Part shown: positions 8,744-17,153 of the stretch, one piece after another | Layout: every line of letters starts with the position of its first letter | Numbering within the stretch: position 1 is the stretch's first letter | DNA from: Planctomycetia bacterium | GTDB lineage: Bacteria > Planctomycetota > Phycisphaerae > UBA1845 > UTPLA1 | Direction of reading: 5' to 3' | DNA length: 64,000 nt | Assembly (NCBI GenBank): GCA_015200345.1 | Contig: CP054187.1 | Span: forward strand, 3,456,470 to 3,520,469 | The notes under the pieces: generated by a model | Told to the model about the DNA's origin: nothing | Databases searched by the model: none | Seen by the model: only the letters and a program-made list of their open reading frames with translations | Made by a program: the position numbers and the translations under genes

Positions 8744-9660
8744 GAGCGCCGGCCTCCGCCGTAGAACTGCGGCACCGCGCCCTGGTCGCGGCGGAGGGAT
8801 TCCAGATAACGTCCGTGAACGCCCTGGAAGATGGATCGCTTGAGGAAGTTGATCAGGTACTGGCCGTGGTAATCGAGCTTGCCGTTGGTCTCACACTCCC
8901 GAATGCGCCGGGCAAGGCTGATCGTTGCCTTGTCATCCTTGATGAACGGCATGATGCGATACAGCGAGCGCAATCCGAAAACGGCGGCGGCCTGATTCTT
9001 GCGGGGGAACAACTTCTTGCACAGGTCGCGGAGCTGCTGGATCGTGCTCTCGTCGAATCCCCAGCGCCCCAGTCCCTTGATGTTCACGCCCTGCACGTTG
9101 CCCTCGAAGCCGAAGATCATGTAGGGCGGTGTGTCGATCGTGCAGCGGGCCATGCCGGTGATGAAACTGTATTGCCCAATGGTCACAAATTGCTGAACGC
9201 CGACCAGGCCGGAGACGGTCACGTGATCCTCGATGTGAACGTGCCCGGCGATCTGCACCTGGTTCGACAGAATGCAGTGATTGCCCACGCGCACGTCGTG
9301 CGCGATGTGCGAGCCGACCTGGAACTGATTGTGGTTGCCGATTTCGGTGAGACCGCCAGCGACTTCCGTTCCCGTGTGCGCCGTGACGCCTTCGCGGAAG
9401 ATGTTGTCGTCGCCGATGACCAGGCGCGTCGGCGTGCCGGTGTACTTCAGATCCTGCGGGGCCGCGCCGATCACGCAGCCGGGGTAGAAGAGGTTTCGCT
9501 CACCGATGTGAGTGTTGCCGAGAATGGTGACGTTCGCGATCAGGCGCGAACCGGCCCCGATGCGCACATCCGGACCCACATAGCAGCCCGGCCCGATCTC
9601 AACCTCGTCGGCGATCTGCGCCTGGGGAGCGACGGTGGCAGTCGGGGAAATCCTCGGCAT
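8740..9660 (-). CDS. lpxA: acyl-[ACP]-UDP-sugar O/N-acyltransferase LpxA
   Basis: The protein has 306 residues, about 40 longer than E. coli LpxA; the extra length lies in the C-terminal helical region. The left-handed beta-helix hexapeptide repeats are obvious from residue 5 to about 190. The catalytic histidine is in SHIAHD (His121, E. coli His125) and His140 in IAGHV matches E. coli His144. The residue matching E. coli His160 is Gln156 (GVQQF). The C-terminal GVNIKGLGRWGF motif is typical. It transfers a 3-hydroxyacyl group from ACP to UDP-GlcNAc (or its 3-amino analogue), the first step of lipid A synthesis. Neighbours lpxD, lpxC-fabZ and ompH support the call. Confidence 0.9.
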   Translation of the reverse strand: MPRISPTATVAPQAQIADEVEIGPGCYVGPDVRIGAGSRLIANVTILGNTHIGERNLFYPGCVIGAAPQDLKYTGTPTRLVIGDDNIFREGVTAHTGTEVAGGLTEIGNHNQFQVGSHIAHDVRVGNHCILSNQVQIAGHVHIEDHVTVSGLVGVQQFVTIGQYSFITGMARCTIDTPPYMIFGFEGNVQGVNIKGLGRWGFDESTIQQLRDLCKKLFPRKNQAAAVFGLRSLYRIMPFIKDDKATISLARRIRECETNGKLDYHGQYLINFLKRSIFQGVHGRYLESLRRDQGAVPQFYGGGRRS

Positions 9661-9776
9661 TCACCACAATCCGCAGTGGCGGCAGCTCCGCGCCGCCATT
9701 GAGCCTTCCACGCGTTCGACGCCGCTTCCACTTCGGCGTCCGCCTTGCCAGTTTGACAACCGCGCGGCGGTGGGGG

Positions 9777-11087
9777 TTAGGCCCCCTCCGCATCCACCAT
9801 CATAAACTTTATTTCCGCTTCCGCCACCACCGTGTCCAGAACCATTGCCCAGGCCCGAACATGGCCGGTCCGGGCCTTCACCCGGATATTCTGCACGTGC
9901 AAAACGAGCTGATCTCCCGGAAGGACCGGCTTGCGGAATTTCACATGGTCCATGGATAGCAGGACCGCCACTTTTCCCGTGTGCTCCAGCTTCTGGGAAA
10001 GCAGAATTCCCGCCAGCTGGGCCATCGCCTCAAGGATCAACACCCCCGGCATGATCGGCTGGGCCGGGTAATGACCCTGAAAGAACGGCTCGTTGATCGT
10101 GACGTTCTTAATCCCCACCGCCCGGCGGTCTTCGTCCAGTTCGACCACCCGGTCAATCAGAAGGAACGGGTAGCGGTGGGGGAGGATTCGCCGAAGGGCG
10201 AGCGAGTCGTAAACCGCTTGCGCGCCGAGCAGGGCGGTGCGCTCCTGCGTCTTGATGGCCGCCAGGAGCTTGCGGACCAATTCATGGTTGAGCGAGTGCC
10301 CGCTCTTGCGAGCGATGATCCGGCCGCGGATCGGCCTCCCGGCGAGGTACAAGTCGCCGATGAGATCGAGAATCTTGTGCCGCACGCACTCGTCGGGGTA
10401 ACGGAAGGCGTTTCCAATGACGCCGTCGTTCCCGATGACCACGACATCCTGATACGTGAGATGCTTTCCGAGTCCGGCGGCTTGGAATTGTTTCGCTTCT
10501 TCTTCGGTGAGGAACGTCCGTGCCGGTGCGACATCATGAAGAAACGATTCCGCCGACAAGCGGAGCGCGTAGATTTGCCGGGGAATCGGCCCGCCAGGAC
10601 CGTAATCGAGGTCGTAGATGATGTTCAGGTCGTCGGTGTCAGTCGGGACAGCGATCAACTCGGCATCGCCTTCTGCGACGCGCACGGTCTCGCGTATCAC
10701 AAGCGGCTTCTGCTCGACGCCCAGTTCCGCGATGCCGGCCTGGTGAATGGCATCGACGAAAATATTGGAACTGCCGTCGCCGCCGGGCAGCTCGCCGCCG
10801 CTGATCTCGATTTCGAGGTTGTCGATGCCCAGCCCATGCAGCGCGGCCATGCAATGCTCGACCGTTTCGACCGTCAACGTGCCATTGCGGATGCTGGTGC
10901 GGCGGGCGCGTTTGGTGACGTTATCGACGTGGGCCTTGATTCGGGCCGGGACCGGCGCATCAACGCGGACAAAGGTGATGCCCGAATCGGCCATCGCCGG
11001 CTTGAAGCGCACGACCACCTCTTCCCCTGTGAACAGGCCCCGGCCGCTGATTTCAGTCGGGTTTTGGATGGTCTGCTGCGGCTTCAA
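9777..11087 (-). CDS. lpxC-fabZ: LpxC-FabZ fusion: UDP-3-O-acyl-GlcNAc deacetylase / 3-hydroxyacyl-ACP dehydratase
   Basis: This 436-residue fusion starts at TTG 11087, inside lpxD. Residues 1-280 are LpxC, with zinc ligands His78 (TVEHCMAAL), His237 and Asp241 (CVRHKILDLIGD) and catalytic His264 (KSGHSLNHEL). Residues about 295-436 are FabZ, with ILPHRYPFLLIDR, then FFQGHYP, IMPGVLILEAMAQ with the catalytic His and Glu. LpxC commits UDP-acyl-GlcNAc to lipid A, while FabZ draws the same 3-hydroxyacyl-ACP pool into fatty acids, so the fusion ties the branch point together. Similar fusions are known in Bacteroidetes and Planctomycetes. The 35-base overlap with lpxD implies translational coupling. 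A 116-base gap without clear features separates it from lpxA. Confidence 0.95.
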   Translation of the reverse strand: MKPQQTIQNPTEISGRGLFTGEEVVVRFKPAMADSGITFVRVDAPVPARIKAHVDNVTKRARRTSIRNGTLTVETVEHCMAALHGLGIDNLEIEISGGELPGGDGSSNIFVDAIHQAGIAELGVEQKPLVIRETVRVAEGDAELIAVPTDTDDLNIIYDLDYGPGGPIPRQIYALRLSAESFLHDVAPARTFLTEEEAKQFQAAGLGKHLTYQDVVVIGNDGVIGNAFRYPDECVRHKILDLIGDLYLAGRPIRGRIIARKSGHSLNHELVRKLLAAIKTQERTALLGAQAVYDSLALRRILPHRYPFLLIDRVVELDEDRRAVGIKNVTINEPFFQGHYPAQPIMPGVLILEAMAQLAGILLSQKLEHTGKVAVLLSMDHVKFRKPVLPGDQLVLHVQNIRVKARTGHVRAWAMVLDTVVAEAEIKFMMVDAEGA

Positions 11088-12120
11088 GGTCGCGGACTCG
11101 CTTCGTTAACTCGGCGACTTGCTCGAACAACTCCGGCAGCTTGCGAACGCGCGCCATCTCGCGAAACGCGATCGATCGGTCCTGGGCCGGCGACCCGACG
11201 ACCGTCTGCCCATCCGGCACGTCGCTCATGATACCACTTTTCGCCGCGATGCGAACCTCGTTTCCGATCTTCAACCCGTGGGCGATTCCGACCTGCCCGC
11301 CCATCGCCACGCCCGCGCCGACCTGCACGCTGCCGGAGATCCCCGTCTGCGCCGCGATGACGCACAACGGGCCGATCTGCACGCTGTGCGCCACCTGCAC
11401 GAGGTTGTCGATCTTGGTTCCGCGGCCGATGCGCGTCGTGCCGAGTTTGCCCCGGTCGACGCACACGCCCGCGCCCAGCTCCACCTCGTCCTCGATGATC
11501 ACCGTGCCCAGGTGCGGCAGCTTGTGGTGCTTTCCCTGGCGATATACGTAGCCGAACCCATCGGCGCCGATCACCGAGCCGGCGTGAATCACCACGTCGT
11601 TGCCGATCGTGCAGCGATCGTACACAACAACCCGATCGAACAACGTCGTGCCCGATCCGATCACCACGCCGTGGCCGATGCTGACCCCTTCGTGAATGAT
11701 CGACCCGTCGCCGATTTGCGCGTCGCCGTGAATGACCGCTAGCGCACCGACGCGCACATCACGCCCGAGGCGCGCGGAAGGATCGACCACCGCCGTAGGG
11801 TGTATACCCGGTTCGGGCGGCAGTGGTGGCACGAAAAAGTGCGCCAGCACCTTCGTCATGGCGAACTCGGGATCGTCCACGAACACGGCCCGCGGCTCGC
11901 CGGGCATCAGCTTTTCGGTGCAGAGAATCGCCGCCGCCTGCGACGTCGCCGCTTCCGCCGCGTGCCGGGATTCGGTTACCCAGGTGATGGAGTCTGGCCC
12001 GGCCTCATGCGCCGCGGCGACAGCGCGCAGCACCACGCCGCCGCGCGAAGCATCGGCCAGTCGGCCATCGCAGAGGCTCGCAAGGTCCGCCACGGTCAGG
12101 CTGGTGCGGTGCGCAGGCAT
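11053..12120 (-). CDS. lpxD: UDP-3-O-(3-hydroxyacyl)glucosamine N-acyltransferase LpxD
   Basis: The protein has 355 residues, the usual length. The N-terminal domain (residues 1-100, beginning LTVADLASLCDGRL) binds uridine. The left-handed beta-helix of hexapeptide repeats spans about 105-310, and a C-terminal helix follows. Diagnostic segments are GADGFGYVYRQGKHHKLPH and the catalytic region VQVAHSVQIG with the conserved histidine. It adds the second 3-hydroxyacyl chain, to the 2-amino group of UDP-acyl-glucosamine, in the cytoplasm. The start lies three bases after the ompH stop and the 3' end overlaps the lpxC-fabZ start. The order ompH-lpxD-lpxC/fabZ-lpxA matches a standard outer-membrane biogenesis cluster. 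Confidence 0.93.
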   Translation of the reverse strand: MPAHRTSLTVADLASLCDGRLADASRGGVVLRAVAAAHEAGPDSITWVTESRHAAEAATSQAAAILCTEKLMPGEPRAVFVDDPEFAMTKVLAHFFVPPLPPEPGIHPTAVVDPSARLGRDVRVGALAVIHGDAQIGDGSIIHEGVSIGHGVVIGSGTTLFDRVVVYDRCTIGNDVVIHAGSVIGADGFGYVYRQGKHHKLPHLGTVIIEDEVELGAGVCVDRGKLGTTRIGRGTKIDNLVQVAHSVQIGPLCVIAAQTGISGSVQVGAGVAMGGQVGIAHGLKIGNEVRIAAKSGIMSDVPDGQTVVGSPAQDRSIAFREMARVRKLPELFEQVAELTKRVRDLEAAADHPKPD

Positions 12121-12123
12121 GGA

Positions 12124-12840
12124 TCAGCGCTTGGGCGACTCGTTCCTGTCGCCGGACCCGGACCCGCCGCCGAACGTCGGGCCGGTAGCGCTTCCGAGCT
12201 TCGGGCGTGCCGGGTCGTTTCGATACTCGGCGTTCATTTTGGCAATCACGGCGTCGGTGATGTCCAGTTCTTCGGAGTTGTACACCACGACGCGATCCTG
12301 AATGATTCGGCGGATCGCTTGAACGCTCTGTTCCTGGATCTCGTCCGGCCGGAATGCCGTCCGTTGCAGGACGAGGTCCATCCCGCGCTCCCTGGCCACG
12401 GCCGCCGCCATTTCGCAGGCCTTTTCATAGACCTTGATGGTCCAGGTGTAGCGATCCTGTTCAATTTCCTGTTCGGCGACCTTCAGCCAGACGTTCGCGT
12501 CGATGTTCGCGCGGACCAGCTCGGTTCGACGCGCTTCGTAGTCCGGCGTGCCGGGCTTGAAGGCGTTCAGCGCCGTCTGCTTGTCCTCGATGCGCCGGCG
12601 CCGTTCGGCGGCCTCCTTGGCGTAGTCATCCGTCTTTTTTTTGATCTGATCGTTCAAGTCCAGAATCTGCTGGCACTCGTTGAAAATGCGGATCAGATCG
12701 ATCACGCCTGCGCGCGTGGCCGGGCCGCCGGATGCGGCGGGGGGGACGCTGCTCGCCGGCTGCCCCTGCCCTTGCGCGAGGCCGACCGCGCAGAGCACGA
12801 CCGGCGCCAAAGCAATCAGGATCAACGTTGCACGTTTCAC
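12124..12840 (-). CDS. OmpH/Skp-family periplasmic chaperone
   Basis: The protein has 238 residues and starts at GTG 12840, with AAGGAG 8 bases upstream. The signal peptide (residues 1-22) is followed by a short Pro/Ser linker, then the OmpH domain beginning GVIDLIRIFNECQQ and a long charged coiled coil (DDYAKEAAERRRRIEDK) that would form the tentacles of the trimeric chaperone. The C-terminal strand region has LDITDAVIAKMNAEY, the usual ending of OmpH, with an added Gly/Ser/Pro-rich tail of about 30 residues. Skp holds unfolded outer-membrane proteins in the periplasm. Position directly before lpxD is the classical context. Confidence 0.87.
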   Translation of the reverse strand: MKRATLILIALAPVVLCAVGLAQGQGQPASSVPPAASGGPATRAGVIDLIRIFNECQQILDLNDQIKKKTDDYAKEAAERRRRIEDKQTALNAFKPGTPDYEARRTELVRANIDANVWLKVAEQEIEQDRYTWTIKVYEKACEMAAAVARERGMDLVLQRTAFRPDEIQEQSVQAIRRIIQDRVVVYNSEELDITDAVIAKMNAEYRNDPARPKLGSATGPTFGGGSGSGDRNESPKR

Positions 12841-12927
12841 GGGATGGACTCCTTCTGATCGCCGGCGGCCGGACCGCGCGACGTCGGGTTGATCGGGCCG
12901 GAACAGCGCCGAGGCGCCGCCGGTTCG

Positions 12928-14094
12928 TTACTTCACTTTACAGACAATCGTCTTGCTCTTCTGGTCTTCCACGTCCAGGCTGAACCCCTCGAACGTCAAC
13001 TCAATCAGGTGCTCGGTCAACGCCTCGGCCGTCATGTTGCTTTGAACCGTGTACTTCACCTGGCCTTTGGCGCCGTCCTTCACCACTTCCTCCACGCCGG
13101 GGATGCCCTCCAGCGCCTTCTTGATGGCGATACTCTGCTTCACGTCGGCCACGCCCGAAACGTCGATGATTACATCGCCCACGCCGCCGGCCGTGCCGCG
13201 CGTCCACGATTCCAGCAGGTCATACACGCTCGCATCGGCCAGCTTCTGGCCCGTCTTTTCCAGCGTCTGCCGACCGCCGATCGGCCCGGCCACACGCGAG
13301 CCGCCGCGCACGCCGGTCATCGTGTTCGAAAAAATCGCGTCGCCCGTCTCGGTCCAGAAGCCCTGGATCGTCACGTCGGACTCCCACATGTTCAACTCAA
13401 TCCCCGCGGCGGTCGTTTTCTGTGGTCCGCTCGCACGCGATGTGCCTTTGATATAAACCTGCGCGCCGTAGCTGGACGCAATCGCCTTCAACGCCTCGGT
13501 GTTGTCCTCCATCGCCGCCGCCTCGGCCTTCTTGCGATCAATCTCTTTCATCTGACCGGGGTTTACCAGCTTGAAGCCCAGTTGCAGCAACTTGCGCTCG
13601 ATGGCCGTGCCGAGAATGCTGTCACGCTGCACGATCTCGCGGCTCGGCTCCTCGCGCGTCAGGTCGTGAATGATCTCGGTGAAGATGACCATGATCTTCG
13701 GCCGGCCGAGTTGCTTGAGAATAATCGCCACCTCCGCCCAGGTCGCATCGATCAGTTTCTTGCTGACCTTCGCCTCGACCTCGACGGTGACGACTCCGTT
13801 GGCGCTGGTCTCGCCAAGGACTTTGTAGTCCTTCACCAACCCGGCTGCACGCGACAGGACGACGTCAAACTCCAGCGCGAAGTCCTTCGTCTGCGACTTG
13901 CTGGCGATCTCCTGCTGCCCGCCCTGTTCGATGGCTTTGCGAAGCGCATCTTTCAGCGCGCCGTCCTTGCTGATGCCCTGACCTTTGACTTTGACGATCA
14001 CGATGTCGTCATCGGCCCGGGCCGCAGCGGGGACCGCCAGTGCAAGGCAGAAAGTCCATAGCGTTGCGATTACGGCGATACGGTTCATGTTCAA
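12928..14094 (-). CDS. exported protein with FlgT/LPP20-like N-terminal domain
   Basis: The ORF encodes 388 residues with a signal peptide (cleavage after AAARA, about residue 27). The next 110 residues follow the FlgT N-terminal pattern: VKVKGQG, DGALKDALRKAIEQGGQQEI, then LSRAAGLVKDYKVL and VVTVEVEAKVSK. A middle segment (MVIFTEIIHDL...) resembles the nucleotide-binding-protein-like domain seen in TolB-N/FlgT-type periplasmic proteins. The C-terminal 90 residues contain two BON/SHS2-like stretches (IKKALEGIPGVEEVV). FlgT belongs to the flagellar H-ring, but no flagellar gene is nearby. Its place as first gene of the ompH-lpx operon suggests an envelope assembly role. The start codon could also be ATG 14088. 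Confidence 0.65.
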   Translation of the reverse strand: MNMNRIAVIATLWTFCLALAVPAAARADDDIVIVKVKGQGISKDGALKDALRKAIEQGGQQEIASKSQTKDFALEFDVVLSRAAGLVKDYKVLGETSANGVVTVEVEAKVSKKLIDATWAEVAIILKQLGRPKIMVIFTEIIHDLTREEPSREIVQRDSILGTAIERKLLQLGFKLVNPGQMKEIDRKKAEAAAMEDNTEALKAIASSYGAQVYIKGTSRASGPQKTTAAGIELNMWESDVTIQGFWTETGDAIFSNTMTGVRGGSRVAGPIGGRQTLEKTGQKLADASVYDLLESWTRGTAGGVGDVIIDVSGVADVKQSIAIKKALEGIPGVEEVVKDGAKGQVKYTVQSNMTAEALTEHLIELTFEGFSLDVEDQKSKTIVCKVK

Positions 14095-14219
14095 CGTCTC
14101 CTATTGCTTGGGCGGCGCCGAACCTGCGGGCGGGGGATCTTTCCGTTCGCGCCAGCCGCGATTGTCCGTTTGACGGCTCGGCGGGTCAAGCCGCAGCAGG
14201 AGTACGCGCCACGTGTGTT

Positions 14220-14247
14220 TTGTAGTCGTTCCCAATTTGGTTAGAAT
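14220..14247 (+). promoter_or_regulatory. candidate sigma70 promoter for frr
   Basis: TTGTAG (14220-14225) and TAGAAT (14242-14247) lie 16 bases apart and end 51 bases before the frr start, in the divergent gap between frr and the FlgT-like gene. The match is moderate. Confidence 0.4.
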
Positions 14248-14298
14248 GCCGCGCACATCCGAACTTAGACACCCTTTGACCCGAGGAAGTCAAGTAAC

Positions 14299-14868
14299 AT
14301 GCCCTGGGACGAAATCGAACTCGAAGCCGACGACGCCATGGACAAGGCGGTCAAGTTTCTCAAGCAGGAATTCCGCGGTGTGCGCACCGGCCGGGCCTCG
14401 CCTGGGCTGGTCGATCATGTGAAGGTGAAGGTCGCCTCGTATGGCGGCGCGCCGATGGATTTGAAATCACTGGCCACCGTCACGACGCCTGACGCCTCGA
14501 TGATTCTCATCAAGCCGTTTGATCCGGCGACGCTGAAGGACATCGAGCGTGCCATTCAGGAGGCACAGATCGGCATCAACCCGCAGAGCGACGGCAAGGT
14601 CATCCGTCTGCCGGTGCCGGCGCTGTCGGGCGAGCGGCGGCAGCAGATCTCCGGACAGATTAAAAAGATGGCCGAGGCGCAGAAGGTGGCGCTGCGGAAT
14701 GTGCGGCGCGATGCAATTCAGAAGATCGACGCCGAGAAGAAAGCCGGCGACCTGCCGGAGGATGAAGCGAAGCGCGGCCAGGAAGAAATAGACAAGATGA
14801 CGAAGAAGTACGAGGCCCAGATCGACGAGGCCCTGGCGGCGAAGACGAAGGAAGTCATGGAAGGATGA
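14299..14868 (+). CDS. frr: ribosome recycling factor
   Basis: The protein has 189 residues, the standard length of about 185. It shows the full RRF pattern: KAVKFLKQEFRGVRTGRASP near the N-terminus, VKVASYGGAPMDLKSLATV in the hairpin domain, and the long C-terminal helix RNVRRDAIQKIDAEKKAG ending in EIDKMTKKYEAQIDEAL. With EF-G it splits the post-termination 70S ribosome. ATG 14299 follows a GAGGA ribosome site. The gene is followed after 73 bases by upp; the usual partner pyrH is not in the window. Confidence 0.95.
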   Translation: MPWDEIELEADDAMDKAVKFLKQEFRGVRTGRASPGLVDHVKVKVASYGGAPMDLKSLATVTTPDASMILIKPFDPATLKDIERAIQEAQIGINPQSDGKVIRLPVPALSGERRQQISGQIKKMAEAQKVALRNVRRDAIQKIDAEKKAGDLPEDEAKRGQEEIDKMTKKYEAQIDEALAAKTKEVMEG

Positions 14869-14941
14869 GGCGGAGCATGGGCATCCCGCCCGCGCCGACT
14901 CCATGCGGGCCAGTCGTGCGCCGCGACCCTGTCCAGCGCGT

Positions 14942-15592
14942 ATGCCGAACACGATTGAACAACCTTTTCCCAACGTCTTCGTCATCCGTCACCCCGTGGT
15001 GCAGGAGCAGCTCACCGTCGCGCGCGATGCGAACACCGGCGTCGAGAAGTTCCGCCGGCTCACGGGCCAGATTGCCAGGCTGATGGCCTTCGAACTCACG
15101 CGCGACTATCCCACCGAACCGGTCGATGTGCAGACGCCGCTTGCGCCGTGCCGGGGCTGCAAGCTGGCCCGCGGCCTGACGCTCGTACCGATTCTTCGCG
15201 CGGGTCTGGGCATGGTCGAAGGCATCCTCGAATTGTTGCCGTCGGCGCGCGTCGGCCACCTCGGCATCTACCGCGACCACGACACGCTTCAGCCGATCAC
15301 GTATTACAACAAGCTGCCGCCGACCATCGCGCAGACCGATGTCATCGTGATCGACCCGATGCTCGCGACGGCCGGATCGCTGATCGCCGCGATCGAGGTC
15401 GTGAAGAAGACCGGCGTGGAGCGAATCAAGGTGCTGTGCCTCGTGGCCGCGCCCGAGGGCATTCGCGCCCTGATGGGCAAACACCCGACCGTGCAGGTCT
15501 ACACCGCCGCCATCGACGAGCGGCTGAATGAAAAGGGCTACATCGTGCCGGGCCTGGGCGATGCCGGCGACCGCCTTTTCGGCACGGCGTAA
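14942..15592 (+). CDS. upp: uracil phosphoribosyltransferase
   Basis: The protein has 216 residues from ATG 14942 (PNTIEQPFPNVFVIRHP); an in-frame extension to 14903 is disfavoured. Hallmarks are VPILRAGLGMVEGIL (the UPRT substrate loop), IDPMLATAGSLIAAI (PRPP-binding loop) and the C-terminal YIVPGLGDAGDRLFGT with the uracil-binding Gly-Asp. It makes UMP from uracil and PRPP for pyrimidine salvage. The prs gene that would supply PRPP is 11 kb away on the other strand. The protein matches the family over its whole length. Confidence 0.95.
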   Translation: MPNTIEQPFPNVFVIRHPVVQEQLTVARDANTGVEKFRRLTGQIARLMAFELTRDYPTEPVDVQTPLAPCRGCKLARGLTLVPILRAGLGMVEGILELLPSARVGHLGIYRDHDTLQPITYYNKLPPTIAQTDVIVIDPMLATAGSLIAAIEVVKKTGVERIKVLCLVAAPEGIRALMGKHPTVQVYTAAIDERLNEKGYIVPGLGDAGDRLFGTA

Positions 15593-15600
15593 GACCAACG

Positions 15601-15625
15601 AGCCGCGGGCTTCAGCCCGCGCGGC
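15601..15625. repeat. 25-bp dispersed palindrome, copy 1
   Basis: This site contains the palindrome GCGGGCTTCAGCCCGC. The whole 25-bp unit is identical, as reverse complement, to the copies at 31754-31778 and 46131-46155. It lies between the upp stop and the acyl-CoA synthetase start. Confidence 0.85.
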
Positions 15626-15651
15626 GCTTTGTTGATGGACCCCAGTGGAGT

Positions 15652-17133
15652 GTGAGCGTGATCGTCGATCGTTTTCTTGCCGCAGCAGACAAGGCATCGC
15701 GCGACGCCCGCGTGTCCGATCCGCTGCGCGCCATCAGCCACCGCGACCTGCTTCGGCTTGCCAACGTCATGCGCCGGCAGGTGCTTCGCCAAACAGACAA
15801 TCCTCACGTCGGCCTCTGCATGCCCTCGTGCGTCGCATTCGCCGGCACGTTTTACGGCATCCTCTGGGCCGGCCGTACCGTTGTCCCGCTGAACTTCCTG
15901 CTCGGCCCGACCGAGCTGGCCGCCGTGGTGGCCGATAGCGGGCTGGACACGATTTTTTCGATCCGGCATTTCGCCGAGCAGCTCGCCCCGCTGCCCGTGA
16001 AAAAGATATTTATAGAAGACCTGCCGCTGAAACGTGAGATGATTTTCGAGCGCCTTCGCATCAAGCCCTCGCCGCCGCGCGTCCGGCCTGACGATACGGC
16101 GATTCTGCTTTATACGTCCGGCACGTCGGGCGTTCCCAAGGGCGTCTGCCAGACCCACGCCAACCTGGTGCACAACGTCGAATCCTCCGTCGCCAAGGCC
16201 CGGCTCGAAGCGGGGCACCGCTTCCTTGGCGTGCTGCCGTTGTTTCACAGCTTCGGCATCACCGCCATGATGCTCGTCCCGACCTGGATCGGGGCCGACG
16301 TCCACTACCTGCCGCGCTTCACGCCGGCCGGCCTGTTCGACGCCATTCGTGAGCGGCGCAGCAGCGTCACCATGCTGATCGCCAGCATGTACGGCGCGAT
16401 GCTCAAGTCCAAGCGCGGCAAGGCCGAGGACCTCGCCAGCGTCACCTACGCCATCAGCGGGGGCGAGGCGCTGCCGCCGCAGGTACACGCCGAATTTCTC
16501 CAGCGCTTCAAGGTCGACGTGCTCCAGGGCTACGGCATGACCGAGGCCTCTCCCGTCGTCAGCCTCAACGTGCCGTGGGACCATCGCACCGGCACGGTGG
16601 GGCAAGCCATCCCCGGGCTGGACGTGCGCGCGGTTGATGACAAAAATACGGCACTCCCGGCCGGACGCGACGGCGAACTGTGGGTGCGCGGGCCCAGCGT
16701 CATGAAGGGGTATTACAAAAAGCCTGACGAAACCGCCGCCGCCATCACCCCCGACGGCTGGTACAAAACCGGCGACATGGGCAATCTCGACCCCGATGGA
16801 TTCATCACCATCACCGGGCGCAAAAAGGAAATGATCATCGTCGGCGGAGAGAATGTGTACCCGCGCGAGATCGAAAATGCGCTGGAACAGCACGCAGCCG
16901 TCGCGGAATCCGCAGTGATCGGCAGGCAGGACGCGTCGCGCGGCGAAGTCGTTGTGGCGTTTGTCACGCTCCGAGAGGGGGCGTCGGCTACCGAGACCGA
17001 ATTGCGTGAGCACTGCCGCGAGCGCTTGGCGGGCTACAAAGTCCCGCGCCAGGTGATCATTGCGCCCGACCTGCCGCGCGGCCCGACGGGCAAGATTCTC
17101 AAACGAAAGTTGAAGGAAACCCTGACTGCGTAG
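15652..17133 (+). CDS. AMP-forming acyl-CoA synthetase (long-chain fatty-acid-CoA ligase type)
   Basis: This 493-residue protein starts at GTG 15652. It has all adenylate-forming motifs: the P-loop YTSGTSGVPKGV (about residue 153), GYGMTEASP (A5), YKTGDMGNLDPDGFITITGR (A7/A8) and the catalytic lysine in PTGKILKRKL near the C-terminus. It activates a carboxylic acid as acyl-adenylate and transfers it to CoA. The sequence is nearest to medium/long-chain acyl-CoA synthetases rather than acetyl-CoA synthetase; the true acid is unknown. It lies downstream of upp with a palindromic repeat between, and is followed 20 bases later by a PilZ protein. Confidence 0.88.
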   Translation: MSVIVDRFLAAADKASRDARVSDPLRAISHRDLLRLANVMRRQVLRQTDNPHVGLCMPSCVAFAGTFYGILWAGRTVVPLNFLLGPTELAAVVADSGLDTIFSIRHFAEQLAPLPVKKIFIEDLPLKREMIFERLRIKPSPPRVRPDDTAILLYTSGTSGVPKGVCQTHANLVHNVESSVAKARLEAGHRFLGVLPLFHSFGITAMMLVPTWIGADVHYLPRFTPAGLFDAIRERRSSVTMLIASMYGAMLKSKRGKAEDLASVTYAISGGEALPPQVHAEFLQRFKVDVLQGYGMTEASPVVSLNVPWDHRTGTVGQAIPGLDVRAVDDKNTALPAGRDGELWVRGPSVMKGYYKKPDETAAAITPDGWYKTGDMGNLDPDGFITITGRKKEMIIVGGENVYPREIENALEQHAAVAESAVIGRQDASRGEVVVAFVTLREGASATETELREHCRERLAGYKVPRQVIIAPDLPRGPTGKILKRKLKETLTA

Positions 17134-17153
17134 GAAGCCTCGCCGGACGAGTT

